From Paenalkalicoccus suaedae (GTDB taxonomy: Bacteria; Bacillota; Bacilli; Bacillales; Salisediminibacteriaceae): a stretch of DNA of 64,000 nucleotides. The DNA lies in contig NZ_CP041372.2 of the NCBI RefSeq assembly GCF_006965545.2, positions 1,736,001 to 1,800,000 of the forward strand, written 5' to 3'. The notes beneath the pieces are model-generated. The model saw only the letters and a program-made list of their open reading frames with translations, was not told where the DNA came from and searched no databases. The position numbers were made by a program, and so were the translations under genes. Positions 17,805-27,467 of the stretch are shown in pieces (the first letter of the stretch is position 1; every line of letters starts with the position of its first letter).

Positions 17805-19142
17805 GTGGAACGTTTTGATGTAGTCGTGATCGGCGGGGGAGTCGGTGGACTCACATTAGCCTTACGATTAGCGAAGTCAGACATTAAGGTACTTGTCTTA
17901 GAGAAGGTAAAGAATCCGGGTAAAATATACAAAGGAGAGTTACTACAGCCTAAGTCTATTGAGAACTTTCATGAAATGGGAATTTCAGAGGAAGTCATGG
18001 AAAAAAGCTTAGCCTTGCCTATTATCCACACGTACGAAATGACGGAGGATAAAGATGGTCAACTATTTGAGTCCATGTATATACCGCTCAGATACGATAT
18101 GCTCCCTAGTAAATTTGCTCAAGCAAGAATGATTCCGCATGAGACGCTCAAAACAATTATTCTAGAGGAAGCTAAAAAGTATGACTCCTTTCACTATTGG
18201 AATCCAGCTACCTTTCAGACGTTTACAAAAATGGACGAAAAAAAGGCCCAGTTTGATCGAGCGCTTATTAAATATGGGGATGAGGATCGTGAAATTCAAG
18301 GAACATTTTTTGTGGGTGCTGAAGGGCGATCCTCTATTGTACGAAAAGCGATGAAACAGCAGGTTGTGACGACACAGTATAATCATCATTTTTTAACTGT
18401 GACCTTCCCACGGCCGGAATCGTATACAGAAGCACGAATGTTTGCCTCACACCGTGAGTTTATTGGTCTATTTCCACTTCCAGATAACGAAATTCGTTGC
18501 GTCATGCTGATTAAACCTGGCTCATACAACAAAATGAAAAAAGAAGGCCTGCATACATTCTACGAGCCCTTCGCACGTTTTGAACCTGAGCTTGAACCTT
18601 ACGTTCAACAAATAGAAAGCTGGAAAAAAATTCAGCTAATGATTCCAATCAGGCACAACATTCATACGTATGTGAAAGGGAATGCTGCTATTATTGGAGA
18701 TGCTGCACATACTGTTCACCCGATGGCTGGAGAGGGAATGAACTTGGCCATTCAGGATGGGGCAATACTCGGAGATTTATTATGCTGGATGTATTCAACG
18801 GGCAATCTAGATAAAAAACATTTAAAGCAATTCGAAAAAGTGCGTAAAAAGCGCGCAGATCGTATATCTAATTTAAGTCACATGTCTGCATTAGGCTATG
18901 CGTGGCCATTTAAGTGGTACCAATGGGGGAGAAAGTTTGCGTTAAAACGTTTTGAACGTCATCCTATCCTTCACTATAAGCATATGTTAAATATTTCGGG
19001 TGTCGGCTGGTGGCCATATTCCTTATATGATGCATTTCGATTTATTGGGCCAAGCAATATGTATCGCAAAAAGCATTTTGAAACAAGAAGCAAGAAAGTA
19101 ATTTTTGATGAGACAGATGACTACCCATGGCGCAATGAATAA
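17805..19142 (+). CDS. FAD-dependent monooxygenase (UbiH/p-hydroxybenzoate hydroxylase-like)
   Basis: A 445-residue class A flavin monooxygenase. FAD-binding elements are VVVIGGGVGGLTLALRLA at the N-terminus, then VLVLEK. The mid-protein DG-like region is FFVGAEGRSSIVRKAM, and the second FAD motif is AAIIGDAAHTVHPMAGEGMN. Enzymes of this type hydroxylate aromatic or polyketide substrates, and some reduce geranylgeranyl groups; the long C-terminal region after residue 330 is not diagnostic. It starts at GTG, with an AGAGGGTG site upstream. A strong terminator follows. Confidence 0.85.
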   Translation: MERFDVVVIGGGVGGLTLALRLAKSDIKVLVLEKVKNPGKIYKGELLQPKSIENFHEMGISEEVMEKSLALPIIHTYEMTEDKDGQLFESMYIPLRYDMLPSKFAQARMIPHETLKTIILEEAKKYDSFHYWNPATFQTFTKMDEKKAQFDRALIKYGDEDREIQGTFFVGAEGRSSIVRKAMKQQVVTTQYNHHFLTVTFPRPESYTEARMFASHREFIGLFPLPDNEIRCVMLIKPGSYNKMKKEGLHTFYEPFARFEPELEPYVQQIESWKKIQLMIPIRHNIHTYVKGNAAIIGDAAHTVHPMAGEGMNLAIQDGAILGDLLCWMYSTGNLDKKHLKQFEKVRKKRADRISNLSHMSALGYAWPFKWYQWGRKFALKRFERHPILHYKHMLNISGVGWWPYSLYDAFRFIGPSNMYRKKHFETRSKKVIFDETDDYPWRNE

Positions 19143-19149
19143 GAACGTT

Positions 19150-19188
19150 CACGACTAACTATTGGTAAAGTAGTTAGTCGTGTTTTTT
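19150..19188 (+). terminator. intrinsic terminator before addB
   Basis: An 11-bp stem CACGACTAACT / AGTTAGTCGTG followed by six T residues. Confidence 0.92.
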
Positions 19189-19260
19189 CGTCATACTACT
19201 TCATGCTATACTACATATATATACGAACGTACGTTACTATATCAACGAAAGGGGCTTTTT

Positions 19261-22200
19261 ATGCATATTTACACAGGACGATCCGGTACCGGGAAGTCAT
19301 ATGCGCTATTACATAAAGCAGTAGAGGAAGCAAAGCAAAATCCATTCGGCAAACCTATCTATTTTTTAGTTCCTGATCAAATGACGTTCCAAGTAGAACG
19401 AAGTATTATTCGATTATTAAAGGCAACGACACGTATTCAAGTTGTCAGCTTTAAACGCTTAGGCCTTCGCGTGCTACAAGAGGTAGGAGGAGCCTCTCTC
19501 TACCAACTTTCTAAATCTGGCATCCATGCGCTGCTTCGTAAAATTGTCGAAGAGGAGAGAGAATCACTTGTCTTATATCAAAAGGCAGCCTCGCATTCTG
19601 GCTTTATCGAGCAACTCGAGACAACCTTTACGGAGTGGAATCGTTATAATGTCACAAAAGAAGCGGTTCAGGAGACACTCGATAAGCTTCAAAAGAAAGA
19701 GCGATCGAACGAAGAAGAAATTATGCTTTCAAAACTATCTGATTTAAATCGAATAAAAGGAAGACTTGATGAGGAACTCCATCTTAAGTACACAGAGTCA
19801 GAGGACCATTTGCGATTACTCTCGGAGAAGGTGCCTAATTCCTCCAAGCTTCAGTCTGCAAGCCTTTATATTGACGGCTTTCATAGCTTCACACCTATTG
19901 AGCTGCAGGTGCTACAATCGCTCATCGAGCATGTCAATCAGGTACATATCGCTCTGACGCTAGATCCAAATGACGCCTCTATTTTACACCCACTAGATTT
20001 GTTTTATGAAACAACGAAAACGTATCAGCAGGTGAAGCAATTAGCGAATGATCTTGGAAGATCAATTGATGAGACATCGTTTACAGATACACACCGATTT
20101 TCTTCAGAAGCACTGATTCACGTTGAAAAAAACAGTGATGTAAGACCAATAAATGAAAGCAATGCAACATCAGGTATTCGATTTGCGCAGGCGGTGAACG
20201 AACGTACTGAAATAGCCTATGTCGCGAGGCGAATTCAAGAACTAGTGAAGAGTGGCGACTACAGATATCGTGATATTGCGATTGTAGCAAGGAATCCGAA
20301 ACAATATCAGCCGTATATTGAGACGATCTGTAATCGCGAGCAAATCCCTTACTTCATGGATGAAAAGCGTTCTGTCTTAAATCATCCATTAGCAGAGTTT
20401 ATTCGTTCCATTTTAGAAGTAGTAGATCGAAACTTTCCGTATGAGGCTGTATTTAGAATGCTAAAAACAGAGCTCTTATTTAATCAGGTCGGATCGCGTG
20501 AACGAGACTATGTAGATCAGCTTGAGAACTACGTATTGGCCTATGGAATAAGAGGAAATCAATGGCGAGAAGAAAATGCTTGGACATTTAGACGAAATCG
20601 AACGCGTGCAGAAGACGAGGATCAAAACCAGTCTGAAATAGCAGTGGAACAAGCTATTAATGAATGGAGGGAAGCGCTATTACCTCCTGTAAGAGGCTTT
20701 ATGGAGTCAATCAATCAGGCCAAAACTGCGAAAGAATATGTGCACGCATTATTCTCGCTACTTGAGACTATCGATGCACCCGCTAAGCTTAAGCAACTGC
20801 AAGAATACTCATTCGAACGAAATAAACTTCGAGAGTATCGCGAGCATGAGCAAATTTGGAAGGAAGTTGTCTCTCTGTTTGAGCAAATAGTGATGGTTAG
20901 TGGAGACGAAAAGCTAGAATTTCATACGTTTATACAGATGATCGAAGCAGGACTCAGCTCGATGCAGTTTACGACGATTCCTCCAGCATTTGATCAAATC
21001 GTTGTTGCAGATATGGAAAATTCACGATTGTCACAGGTTAAAGTTACCTTTCTAATAGGTATGAACGATGGGGTATTACCAAGTGTTCATCGAGATGACG
21101 GGATGTTAAGTGATACAGATAGAAAGTTCTTTCATGACACTGGGATTGAGCTTGCAGAAAGTTCCGAAGAAAAACTCATGAATGAATCGTTTTTATTTTA
21201 TCGTGCTATTACACTTCCTTCTGACAAATTATTTTTAAGCTACTCTTTAGCTGATTCAGAGGGGAAAAAACGACTTCCTTCTATGTATATAAAGCCCATT
21301 CAGGACATGTTTCCACAAGTGGAGCTTGAGTCTATTTATGAGCAAGCCTCTGATAATTCACCAAATGAAGAGAGGTCATTTGTCACAACTCCTAAAGCGA
21401 CGCTCACACACTTAAGCAGTGAGCTTCAGGCATTTTTAAAAGGCTATCATATACATGATTATTGGTTTGGAGCTTATAACTGGTTTATTGATCAGAAAGA
21501 TGCGCCACTGCAAACCTTACAAAGTCTTTACTATTCAAATACACCAAAACAGCTTTCCGTGGCAACGGCTAAAAAGCTATATGGGGAAAAGCTGTCGACG
21601 AGTGTTTCGAGGTTAGAGCAATATAATCGTTGCCCATTCTCTCAATACGCAGGGTATGGATTACGTCTGAAGGAACGAGATACGTATAAGCTCGAAGCTC
21701 CAGATATCGGAACGCTGTTTCATGCGGCCTTAAAGGAGATGGCGGACGAGCTCCAAAAGGATCGTCGTGATTTTAGAGATTTACATGAGGCGGATGCAAA
21801 GAGAATGGCTAAAACAGTGGTAGAATCGATTGCGCCGCGCATTCAAAGAAACATCTTTGCTCATTCGAATCGTTATAAGTATATTTTTACAAAACTTCAA
21901 GAGGTCGTGGCACGCGCCTCTCAAGTATTAGGGGAGCAGGCTAGGCAAAGTGGATTCGTCCCTGCTGGATTAGAGGTAGGGTTTGGACCCAATCAACCGT
22001 TACCCCCTTTTCGTTTTAAACTCCAAGATGGTACCGAAATGGAGCTAATCGGTCGAATAGATCGGGTTGATCGTGCGGATATAAACGAATCTACCTATGT
22101 ACGCGTCATTGATTACAAATCTAGTAAACGTGATATCAATTTAGACGATGTGTATTTTGGTCTCGCTTTACAGATGCTTGTGTATTTAGACGTGGTAGTG

Positions 22201-22725
22201 TCTATGTCATCTTCGTGGTTAAACGTTACGGCATCACCTGCAGGTGTTCTATATTTCCATGTGCATAATCCAATGTTAAAAACAACAGAGAAACTTACTC
22301 TTGAAGAGCTTGAAAAGAAACTGCTTAAAGAGTTTAAGATGAAAGGATACGTAGCTTCTGATAAAGACGTTATTCATGAAATGGACCACCAACTAGAAGG
22401 GCATTCCTCCGTTATTCCGGTCCAAATTAAAAAGGATGGTCAATTAGTAGAGTCGAGATCTAGCACGCTATCGGAGGAAGATTATTCGCTTTTACAGTCA
22501 CACCTTCGTGAGCATATTACCCATATAGGGGAAGCGATTGTCGCAGGTGATATATCTCTAACGCCCTACAAAAAGCAACAGCAAATAGCATGTACGTACT
22601 GTCCGTATAAAGATGTGTGTCAATTTGATGCAACGGTGGACACATTTAAGCAGGTACCAAAAGTGGATGATAAAGAGATCTTAGCAATGTTAAAGCAAAA
22701 GGAGGGAGAGCATGACGATCACTAA
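19261..22725 (+). CDS. addB: helicase-nuclease subunit AddB
   Basis: Subunit of the AddAB helicase-nuclease that resects double-strand breaks up to a Chi site for RecA loading. The 1154 residues match Bacillus AddB length. Visible features are a Walker A (GRSGTGKS, residues 6-13), the Chi-recognition inactivated helicase core, and a C-terminal RecB-type nuclease domain with IGRIDRVD and VRVIDYKSSKRD. It also has the four-cysteine iron-sulfur staple: one Cys in YNRCPFSQY and three in CTYCPYKDVC. ATG 19261 is chosen because AAAGGGG lies upstream and the protein begins at the conserved MHIYTGRSGTGKS. It overlaps addA by 14 bases. Confidence 0.96.
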   Translation: MHIYTGRSGTGKSYALLHKAVEEAKQNPFGKPIYFLVPDQMTFQVERSIIRLLKATTRIQVVSFKRLGLRVLQEVGGASLYQLSKSGIHALLRKIVEEERESLVLYQKAASHSGFIEQLETTFTEWNRYNVTKEAVQETLDKLQKKERSNEEEIMLSKLSDLNRIKGRLDEELHLKYTESEDHLRLLSEKVPNSSKLQSASLYIDGFHSFTPIELQVLQSLIEHVNQVHIALTLDPNDASILHPLDLFYETTKTYQQVKQLANDLGRSIDETSFTDTHRFSSEALIHVEKNSDVRPINESNATSGIRFAQAVNERTEIAYVARRIQELVKSGDYRYRDIAIVARNPKQYQPYIETICNREQIPYFMDEKRSVLNHPLAEFIRSILEVVDRNFPYEAVFRMLKTELLFNQVGSRERDYVDQLENYVLAYGIRGNQWREENAWTFRRNRTRAEDEDQNQSEIAVEQAINEWREALLPPVRGFMESINQAKTAKEYVHALFSLLETIDAPAKLKQLQEYSFERNKLREYREHEQIWKEVVSLFEQIVMVSGDEKLEFHTFIQMIEAGLSSMQFTTIPPAFDQIVVADMENSRLSQVKVTFLIGMNDGVLPSVHRDDGMLSDTDRKFFHDTGIELAESSEEKLMNESFLFYRAITLPSDKLFLSYSLADSEGKKRLPSMYIKPIQDMFPQVELESIYEQASDNSPNEERSFVTTPKATLTHLSSELQAFLKGYHIHDYWFGAYNWFIDQKDAPLQTLQSLYYSNTPKQLSVATAKKLYGEKLSTSVSRLEQYNRCPFSQYAGYGLRLKERDTYKLEAPDIGTLFHAALKEMADELQKDRRDFRDLHEADAKRMAKTVVESIAPRIQRNIFAHSNRYKYIFTKLQEVVARASQVLGEQARQSGFVPAGLEVGFGPNQPLPPFRFKLQDGTEMELIGRIDRVDRADINESTYVRVIDYKSSKRDINLDDVYFGLALQMLVYLDVVVSMSSSWLNVTASPAGVLYFHVHNPMLKTTEKLTLEELEKKLLKEFKMKGYVASDKDVIHEMDHQLEGHSSVIPVQIKKDGQLVESRSSTLSEEDYSLLQSHLREHITHIGEAIVAGDISLTPYKKQQQIACTYCPYKDVCQFDATVDTFKQVPKVDDKEILAMLKQKEGEHDDH

Positions 22726-25700
22726 TATTCCTAAACCAGAAGGATCTAGATGGACGGACGATCAGTGGTTAGCAATTTCGGCTAGAGACACAAATATTTT
22801 AGTTGCAGCAGCAGCTGGATCAGGTAAAACTGCCGTGCTTGTTGAGCGAATTGTGTCGATGGTTGAGGAGCCACAAACCGTTGATATTGATGAATTACTT
22901 GTTGTTACGTTTACAAATGCAGCTGCGGCTGAAATGAAGGCAAGGATAGGTGCTGCACTTGATAAGCGCCTAGCTAATAGCCCAGGGTCCTTGCATCTAC
23001 GTAGACAACTAAACCTTTTACAAAAAGCGTCTATCTCTACTCTTCACTCGTTTTGTATGGAGCTACTTCGTAAACATTACTATGAATTAAATATTGATCC
23101 AGCTTTTCGAATGCTAGATCAAACAGAGGCACAGCTCATTCAAGAAGAAGTGCTAGAAGAATTGACAGAGCATTATTATGGGACAGATGAGTCATTTTTT
23201 GCGGTTGTAGATCAGTATAGTGGGGATCGTTCGGACGATCGCATCAAATCGCTCATTAGCCGCCTTTATTCGTATTCGATGGCTAATGCTAATCCAAAAG
23301 AATGGCTACAGCAAATTGCGAAAACGTATGAGGATGTGCCGGACACTCCTGACAAAGCGGAGTGGGTTAAGATTGCTGTGACACAGGCCAAGGAAGAAAT
23401 GAAAGACGCTCGAAACGTGTTACAAAAAGGGCTAGATATGATTCAGTATGACGAGGGATTCGCTAAATATCAGGATACGTTAGAGGCAGAATTCTCACAG
23501 GCGACAAGACTTCTTGAAGCGGAGTCATTTAGCCAGTTTACGGAGTATGCTCGGCAAGTTACGTTTGGGCGTATGCCGACGATTCCAAAGAAGCTAGAGG
23601 TTGATCCGGAGCTTAAGGAGAAGGTCAAACAGCTCCGCGATGCAGCCAAAAAAGCGGTTACGGATGTAACAACACCATTTCAATTAGATCCTGCTTTTGT
23701 GTTAGATGAGATGCTTGAGATGGCTCCAAGTATTCGAGTACTAATGGAGTCGGTTATCGAATTCGGACAGAGGTATGCGGAAGCAAAGCGAGAAAAGCAG
23801 GCACTAGACTTTCATGATTTAGAGCATTTTGCTCTAGATTTACTTCGTGAAAACGGGGAGCCGTCTGCAGTTGCAAAAAGCTATCAGCGGAAACTTAAAG
23901 AGATTTTAGTAGACGAGTATCAGGATACAAACCTTGTACAGGAGACGATCTTACAGCTCCTTACAAATGGATCGAATATGTTTATGGTTGGAGATGTGAA
24001 ACAATCTATTTATCGATTCCGGTTGGCGGAACCAAAGCTATTTTTATCAAAATATAAACGGTTTACGTATACAGGCAGTGGCGAGGGCCTGAAAATAGAT
24101 CTTTCCAAGAATTTTCGGTCAAGAAGAGAGGTTCTTGATACAACGAACTTTATTTTTGAGCAAATCATGGATGAGAAGCTTGGAGAAATGGACTATGACG
24201 ACAACGCGTCGTTAAAGATTGGGAATATGAGCTACCCACCATCAGCCGATATGGCGACCGAGCTTTTATTAATCGAGAAGGATCAAGACGAGGATAGTGA
24301 GGTCGAAGATTTAGAATCGGCCGAGCTTGAGGCGCGTGCGATGGCGAAAAAAATCAACGAGCTTGTGCAATCGCGCTTTCCTATCTTTGATAAGCAAACT
24401 GGTGCGACGCGTCCCATCAAGTTTAGAGATATCGTCGTCCTCATGCGTTCGATGCCTTGGGCAGATACGATGATAGAAGAATTAAAGCAAGCGGACATTC
24501 CAGTTTATGCGGAGCTTGCAACTGGCTACTTTGATGCTATAGAAGTTCGCATTATGCTCTCGGCATTAAAGATGATTGATAACCCGTATCAGGATATCCC
24601 GGTTGCCTCCGTGTTACGTTCACCAATGTTTTCTTTCGATGAAGAAGAACTCTCCGCTATTCGATTAATGGACAAGCAACGTGCTTTTTATGAAGCGGTT
24701 CTGCTTACTTCTAAAGAAGAATCTGCGCTTGGTGATAAGGTGCAACGCTTTCTTACTCTTTTAGAAACGTGGCGAGATGAGTCGCGGAGCTTAAGTGTTG
24801 CGGAGCTTATTTGGCGAATTTATGAGGATACGTACTATATGGACTACGTAGGTGGTATGCCTGGAGGCAAGCAACGACAGGCAAATCTCCGGGCATTGTA
24901 TGACCGAGCTCGAGCCTATGAGGAAACATCGTTTAGAGGTCTATTTCGATTTTTGCGGTTTATTGAACGAATGCAGGAGCGTGGGGATGATCTCGGTAAA
25001 GCAAAAGCGATCGGTGAGCAAGAAGACGTTGTGCGAATGATGACGATTCATAAAAGTAAAGGGTTAGAATTTCCGGTCGTATTTGTAGCGGGCTTAAATA
25101 AGCAGTTTAACATGATGGACCTTCGCACGGATTATCTACTCCATAAAGAAATGGGCTTTGCTACAAGACGAATTGATACGGAGCAACGAGTATCCTATCC
25201 AACGCTTTATCTAGATGTCGTCAAGGAGCTCTCAAAGCGTGAGCTCTTGGCAGAGGAGATGCGTATTTTATATGTTGCGTTAACACGAGCAGAAGAAAAG
25301 CTCATTTTACTTGCTACCGTCTCAAACAAAGAAGATATGGTAGACCAGTGGTCGCAAAATGTTTCGGAAGATTTACTTTTACCGAATATCGTTCGAAGCA
25401 AGGCGAAGGGCTTTTTAGATTGGGTAGGACCAGCACTTGTGAGACATTCAGCCATTGGTGCCAGTGAATTCCAGCTACAAATGGAAGCAAGAATTGAGCT
25501 TCAGTCGTTTAAAAGGCAAGATCTTACGTTTGAAACTCCTAAAAAAGAAGAAAAGTCTGACATGATAGAGAAAGTACAGCAGCTACAAGCATTGGCTGGT
25601 TTTAAGGATGTTAATGATGCCATTAAACAAGAGCTGGAGTGGCAGTATGCTTATCAAACAAGCACCGAACATCGTGCGAAACAATCTGTAACGGAGCTTA

Positions 25701-26314
25701 AAGCAGCCTTAATGGATGAATCTAGCGATGACCAATTTATTCGTGCGTTTGAACCGACATTTTATGAGCGCCCATCCTTCGAGGCTTCAACAGGCTTTTC
25801 GCAAGCAGAAAAGGGGACGATCGTGCATACAGTGATGCAACACATCTCCTTGCAGCCAGAAAAGATCGAAGATGAGATCGCAATGTTAGTAGCAAAGGAG
25901 TTACTTACGGTTGAAGAGGCAGCGACGGTTAACGTTGCCAATATTCGAGTGTTTTTAGAGAGCGATTTAGCTCAAAGAATGCGCGAGGCGGTATGGATGG
26001 AACGAGAGCTCGCCTTTACGTACGGGGTTCCTGCATCTACTATTTACTCGGACTTTTCACAGGAGACAGAGGAAGAGGTCTTTGTTCAAGGTATCGTAGA
26101 CTGTGTATTTGAGGATGCGTCAGGGAAGCTTGTGTTACTTGATTATAAAACGGATCAGGTCCCAACTGACGTAGACAGTGACGTGTTTTTCTTATCGAGA
26201 TATCAATTCCAATTGGATATTTATACGAAAGCGCTCGAGGAAAGCTTTGGACGTGAAATTGACGAGACGTATTTATATATGATGAACGGAAAACAATTGA
26301 TTACAAAGGAGTGA
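22712..26314 (+). CDS. addA: helicase-nuclease subunit AddA
   Basis: UvrD/SF1A helicase with a RecB-family nuclease, 1200 residues. Helicase motifs in order: Walker A AAAGSGKTAVLV, motif Ia TFTNAAAAEMKARI, motif II LVDEYQDTN, motif III VGDVKQSIYRFR, motif V/VI TIHKSKGLEFPVVF and YVALTRAEEKL. The C-terminal nuclease shows GTIVHTVMQH, QGIVDCVFE and LLDYKTDQ. It works with AddB in recombinational repair and resection. The start lies inside addB with GGAGGGAG upstream, so translation is coupled. sbcD follows after four bases. Confidence 0.97.
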   Translation: MTITNIPKPEGSRWTDDQWLAISARDTNILVAAAAGSGKTAVLVERIVSMVEEPQTVDIDELLVVTFTNAAAAEMKARIGAALDKRLANSPGSLHLRRQLNLLQKASISTLHSFCMELLRKHYYELNIDPAFRMLDQTEAQLIQEEVLEELTEHYYGTDESFFAVVDQYSGDRSDDRIKSLISRLYSYSMANANPKEWLQQIAKTYEDVPDTPDKAEWVKIAVTQAKEEMKDARNVLQKGLDMIQYDEGFAKYQDTLEAEFSQATRLLEAESFSQFTEYARQVTFGRMPTIPKKLEVDPELKEKVKQLRDAAKKAVTDVTTPFQLDPAFVLDEMLEMAPSIRVLMESVIEFGQRYAEAKREKQALDFHDLEHFALDLLRENGEPSAVAKSYQRKLKEILVDEYQDTNLVQETILQLLTNGSNMFMVGDVKQSIYRFRLAEPKLFLSKYKRFTYTGSGEGLKIDLSKNFRSRREVLDTTNFIFEQIMDEKLGEMDYDDNASLKIGNMSYPPSADMATELLLIEKDQDEDSEVEDLESAELEARAMAKKINELVQSRFPIFDKQTGATRPIKFRDIVVLMRSMPWADTMIEELKQADIPVYAELATGYFDAIEVRIMLSALKMIDNPYQDIPVASVLRSPMFSFDEEELSAIRLMDKQRAFYEAVLLTSKEESALGDKVQRFLTLLETWRDESRSLSVAELIWRIYEDTYYMDYVGGMPGGKQRQANLRALYDRARAYEETSFRGLFRFLRFIERMQERGDDLGKAKAIGEQEDVVRMMTIHKSKGLEFPVVFVAGLNKQFNMMDLRTDYLLHKEMGFATRRIDTEQRVSYPTLYLDVVKELSKRELLAEEMRILYVALTRAEEKLILLATVSNKEDMVDQWSQNVSEDLLLPNIVRSKAKGFLDWVGPALVRHSAIGASEFQLQMEARIELQSFKRQDLTFETPKKEEKSDMIEKVQQLQALAGFKDVNDAIKQELEWQYAYQTSTEHRAKQSVTELKAALMDESSDDQFIRAFEPTFYERPSFEASTGFSQAEKGTIVHTVMQHISLQPEKIEDEIAMLVAKELLTVEEAATVNVANIRVFLESDLAQRMREAVWMERELAFTYGVPASTIYSDFSQETEEEVFVQGIVDCVFEDASGKLVLLDYKTDQVPTDVDSDVFFLSRYQFQLDIYTKALEESFGREIDETYLYMMNGKQLITKE

Positions 26315-26318
26315 GACG

Positions 26319-27467
26319 GTGAGGTTACTTCATACTGCTGATTGGCATATAGGGAAAACGATTGAGGGGCGCGACCGCTTAGCGGAGCATGCAGCTTTTT
26401 TTATGGAGCTCAAAGAGATTTGTAAAGACGAAAAGATTGATGCGATCCTCATGGCAGGAGACGTATTTGATACGGTTAATCCGCCTGCAAAGGGTGAGGA
26501 GCTCTTTTATGAGAGTATGGCGAGACTATCTGATAACGGTGAACTGCCGATTATTCTAATAGCTGGTAATCACGATCATCCAGAGCGTTTATCGGCGGCG
26601 AAGCAGATTATGAGTAGTCAGCACATTTATGTGCGAGGACTTCCGTCGCTTGAGCCAATATATGTACCTGTTAAGGATTCATTATTACAGGTAGCGGCAC
26701 TGCCTTATCCGTCGGAGTCCCGTCTTAAAACGCATTTATCCGAGTCGATCGATGAGCTGGCTCTTAGGGATGCCTACGACGAAAAAATTGCCGATATATT
26801 CTCTCATTTGACGAAGGATTTTACCTCCAGGCATGTACAGGTGACCATGAGTCATCTGTTTGTTGCAGGGGGTGCTTCAACAGAATCAGAGCGTCCGATA
26901 GAGGTTGGAGGAGCGTATACTGTAAGGCGCTCACAGCTACCAACAAACGTTCAGTATAATGCGTTAGGTCATTTACATCGACCTCAAACCTTAAAAACAG
27001 AAGTCCCAAGTCGCTATGCAGGCTCTCCATTAGCCTTTAGCTTTCAGGAGGCAGGCTTCACCAAATCCGTCACGGTTATTGATGTTGAACCAGGACAAAC
27101 GGCAACGATAAAAGAAATCCCACTATCATCAGGTCGACCCCTAGTGAAGTGGAAGCTAGATGGTATTCAAGATGTCTTCACTAAGATAGAAGCAAAAGAT
27201 GACGCATCTGCATGGATTGAGCTTAGTGTTAATTTGACAGATGCAATGTCAATGGAGCAGTTACAAAAGATTCGCACGGAGTATCCTCAGATCGTCACGA
27301 TTCGACCGGTTTATCAAGCGACGGAGGAAGAAGAGATACAGCGTGAAAAGCTATCGATTGATCAGCTATTCGAACAGTTCTACGCCCGGCAAACAGGTGG
27401 AGCAACGCCAGATCCTGATCTGACTCAATTATTTATGGAGATAATTGAAGAGGAGGACCATTCATGA
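26319..27467 (+). CDS. sbcD: exonuclease SbcCD, nuclease subunit D
   Basis: Mre11-family Mn-dependent nuclease that opens hairpins and protein-blocked DNA ends with SbcC. Of 382 residues, the N-terminus carries the phosphodiesterase motifs HTADWHIGK, LMAGDVFD, IAGNHDHPERL and later GHLHRPQ, with metal-binding Asp and His residues. The C-terminal capping domain ends in an acidic helix. The GTG start is supported by AAGGAG 7 bases upstream. It lies between addA (4-base gap) and sbcC (ATGA overlap). Confidence 0.96.
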   Translation: MRLLHTADWHIGKTIEGRDRLAEHAAFFMELKEICKDEKIDAILMAGDVFDTVNPPAKGEELFYESMARLSDNGELPIILIAGNHDHPERLSAAKQIMSSQHIYVRGLPSLEPIYVPVKDSLLQVAALPYPSESRLKTHLSESIDELALRDAYDEKIADIFSHLTKDFTSRHVQVTMSHLFVAGGASTESERPIEVGGAYTVRRSQLPTNVQYNALGHLHRPQTLKTEVPSRYAGSPLAFSFQEAGFTKSVTVIDVEPGQTATIKEIPLSSGRPLVKWKLDGIQDVFTKIEAKDDASAWIELSVNLTDAMSMEQLQKIRTEYPQIVTIRPVYQATEEEEIQREKLSIDQLFEQFYARQTGGATPDPDLTQLFMEIIEEEDHS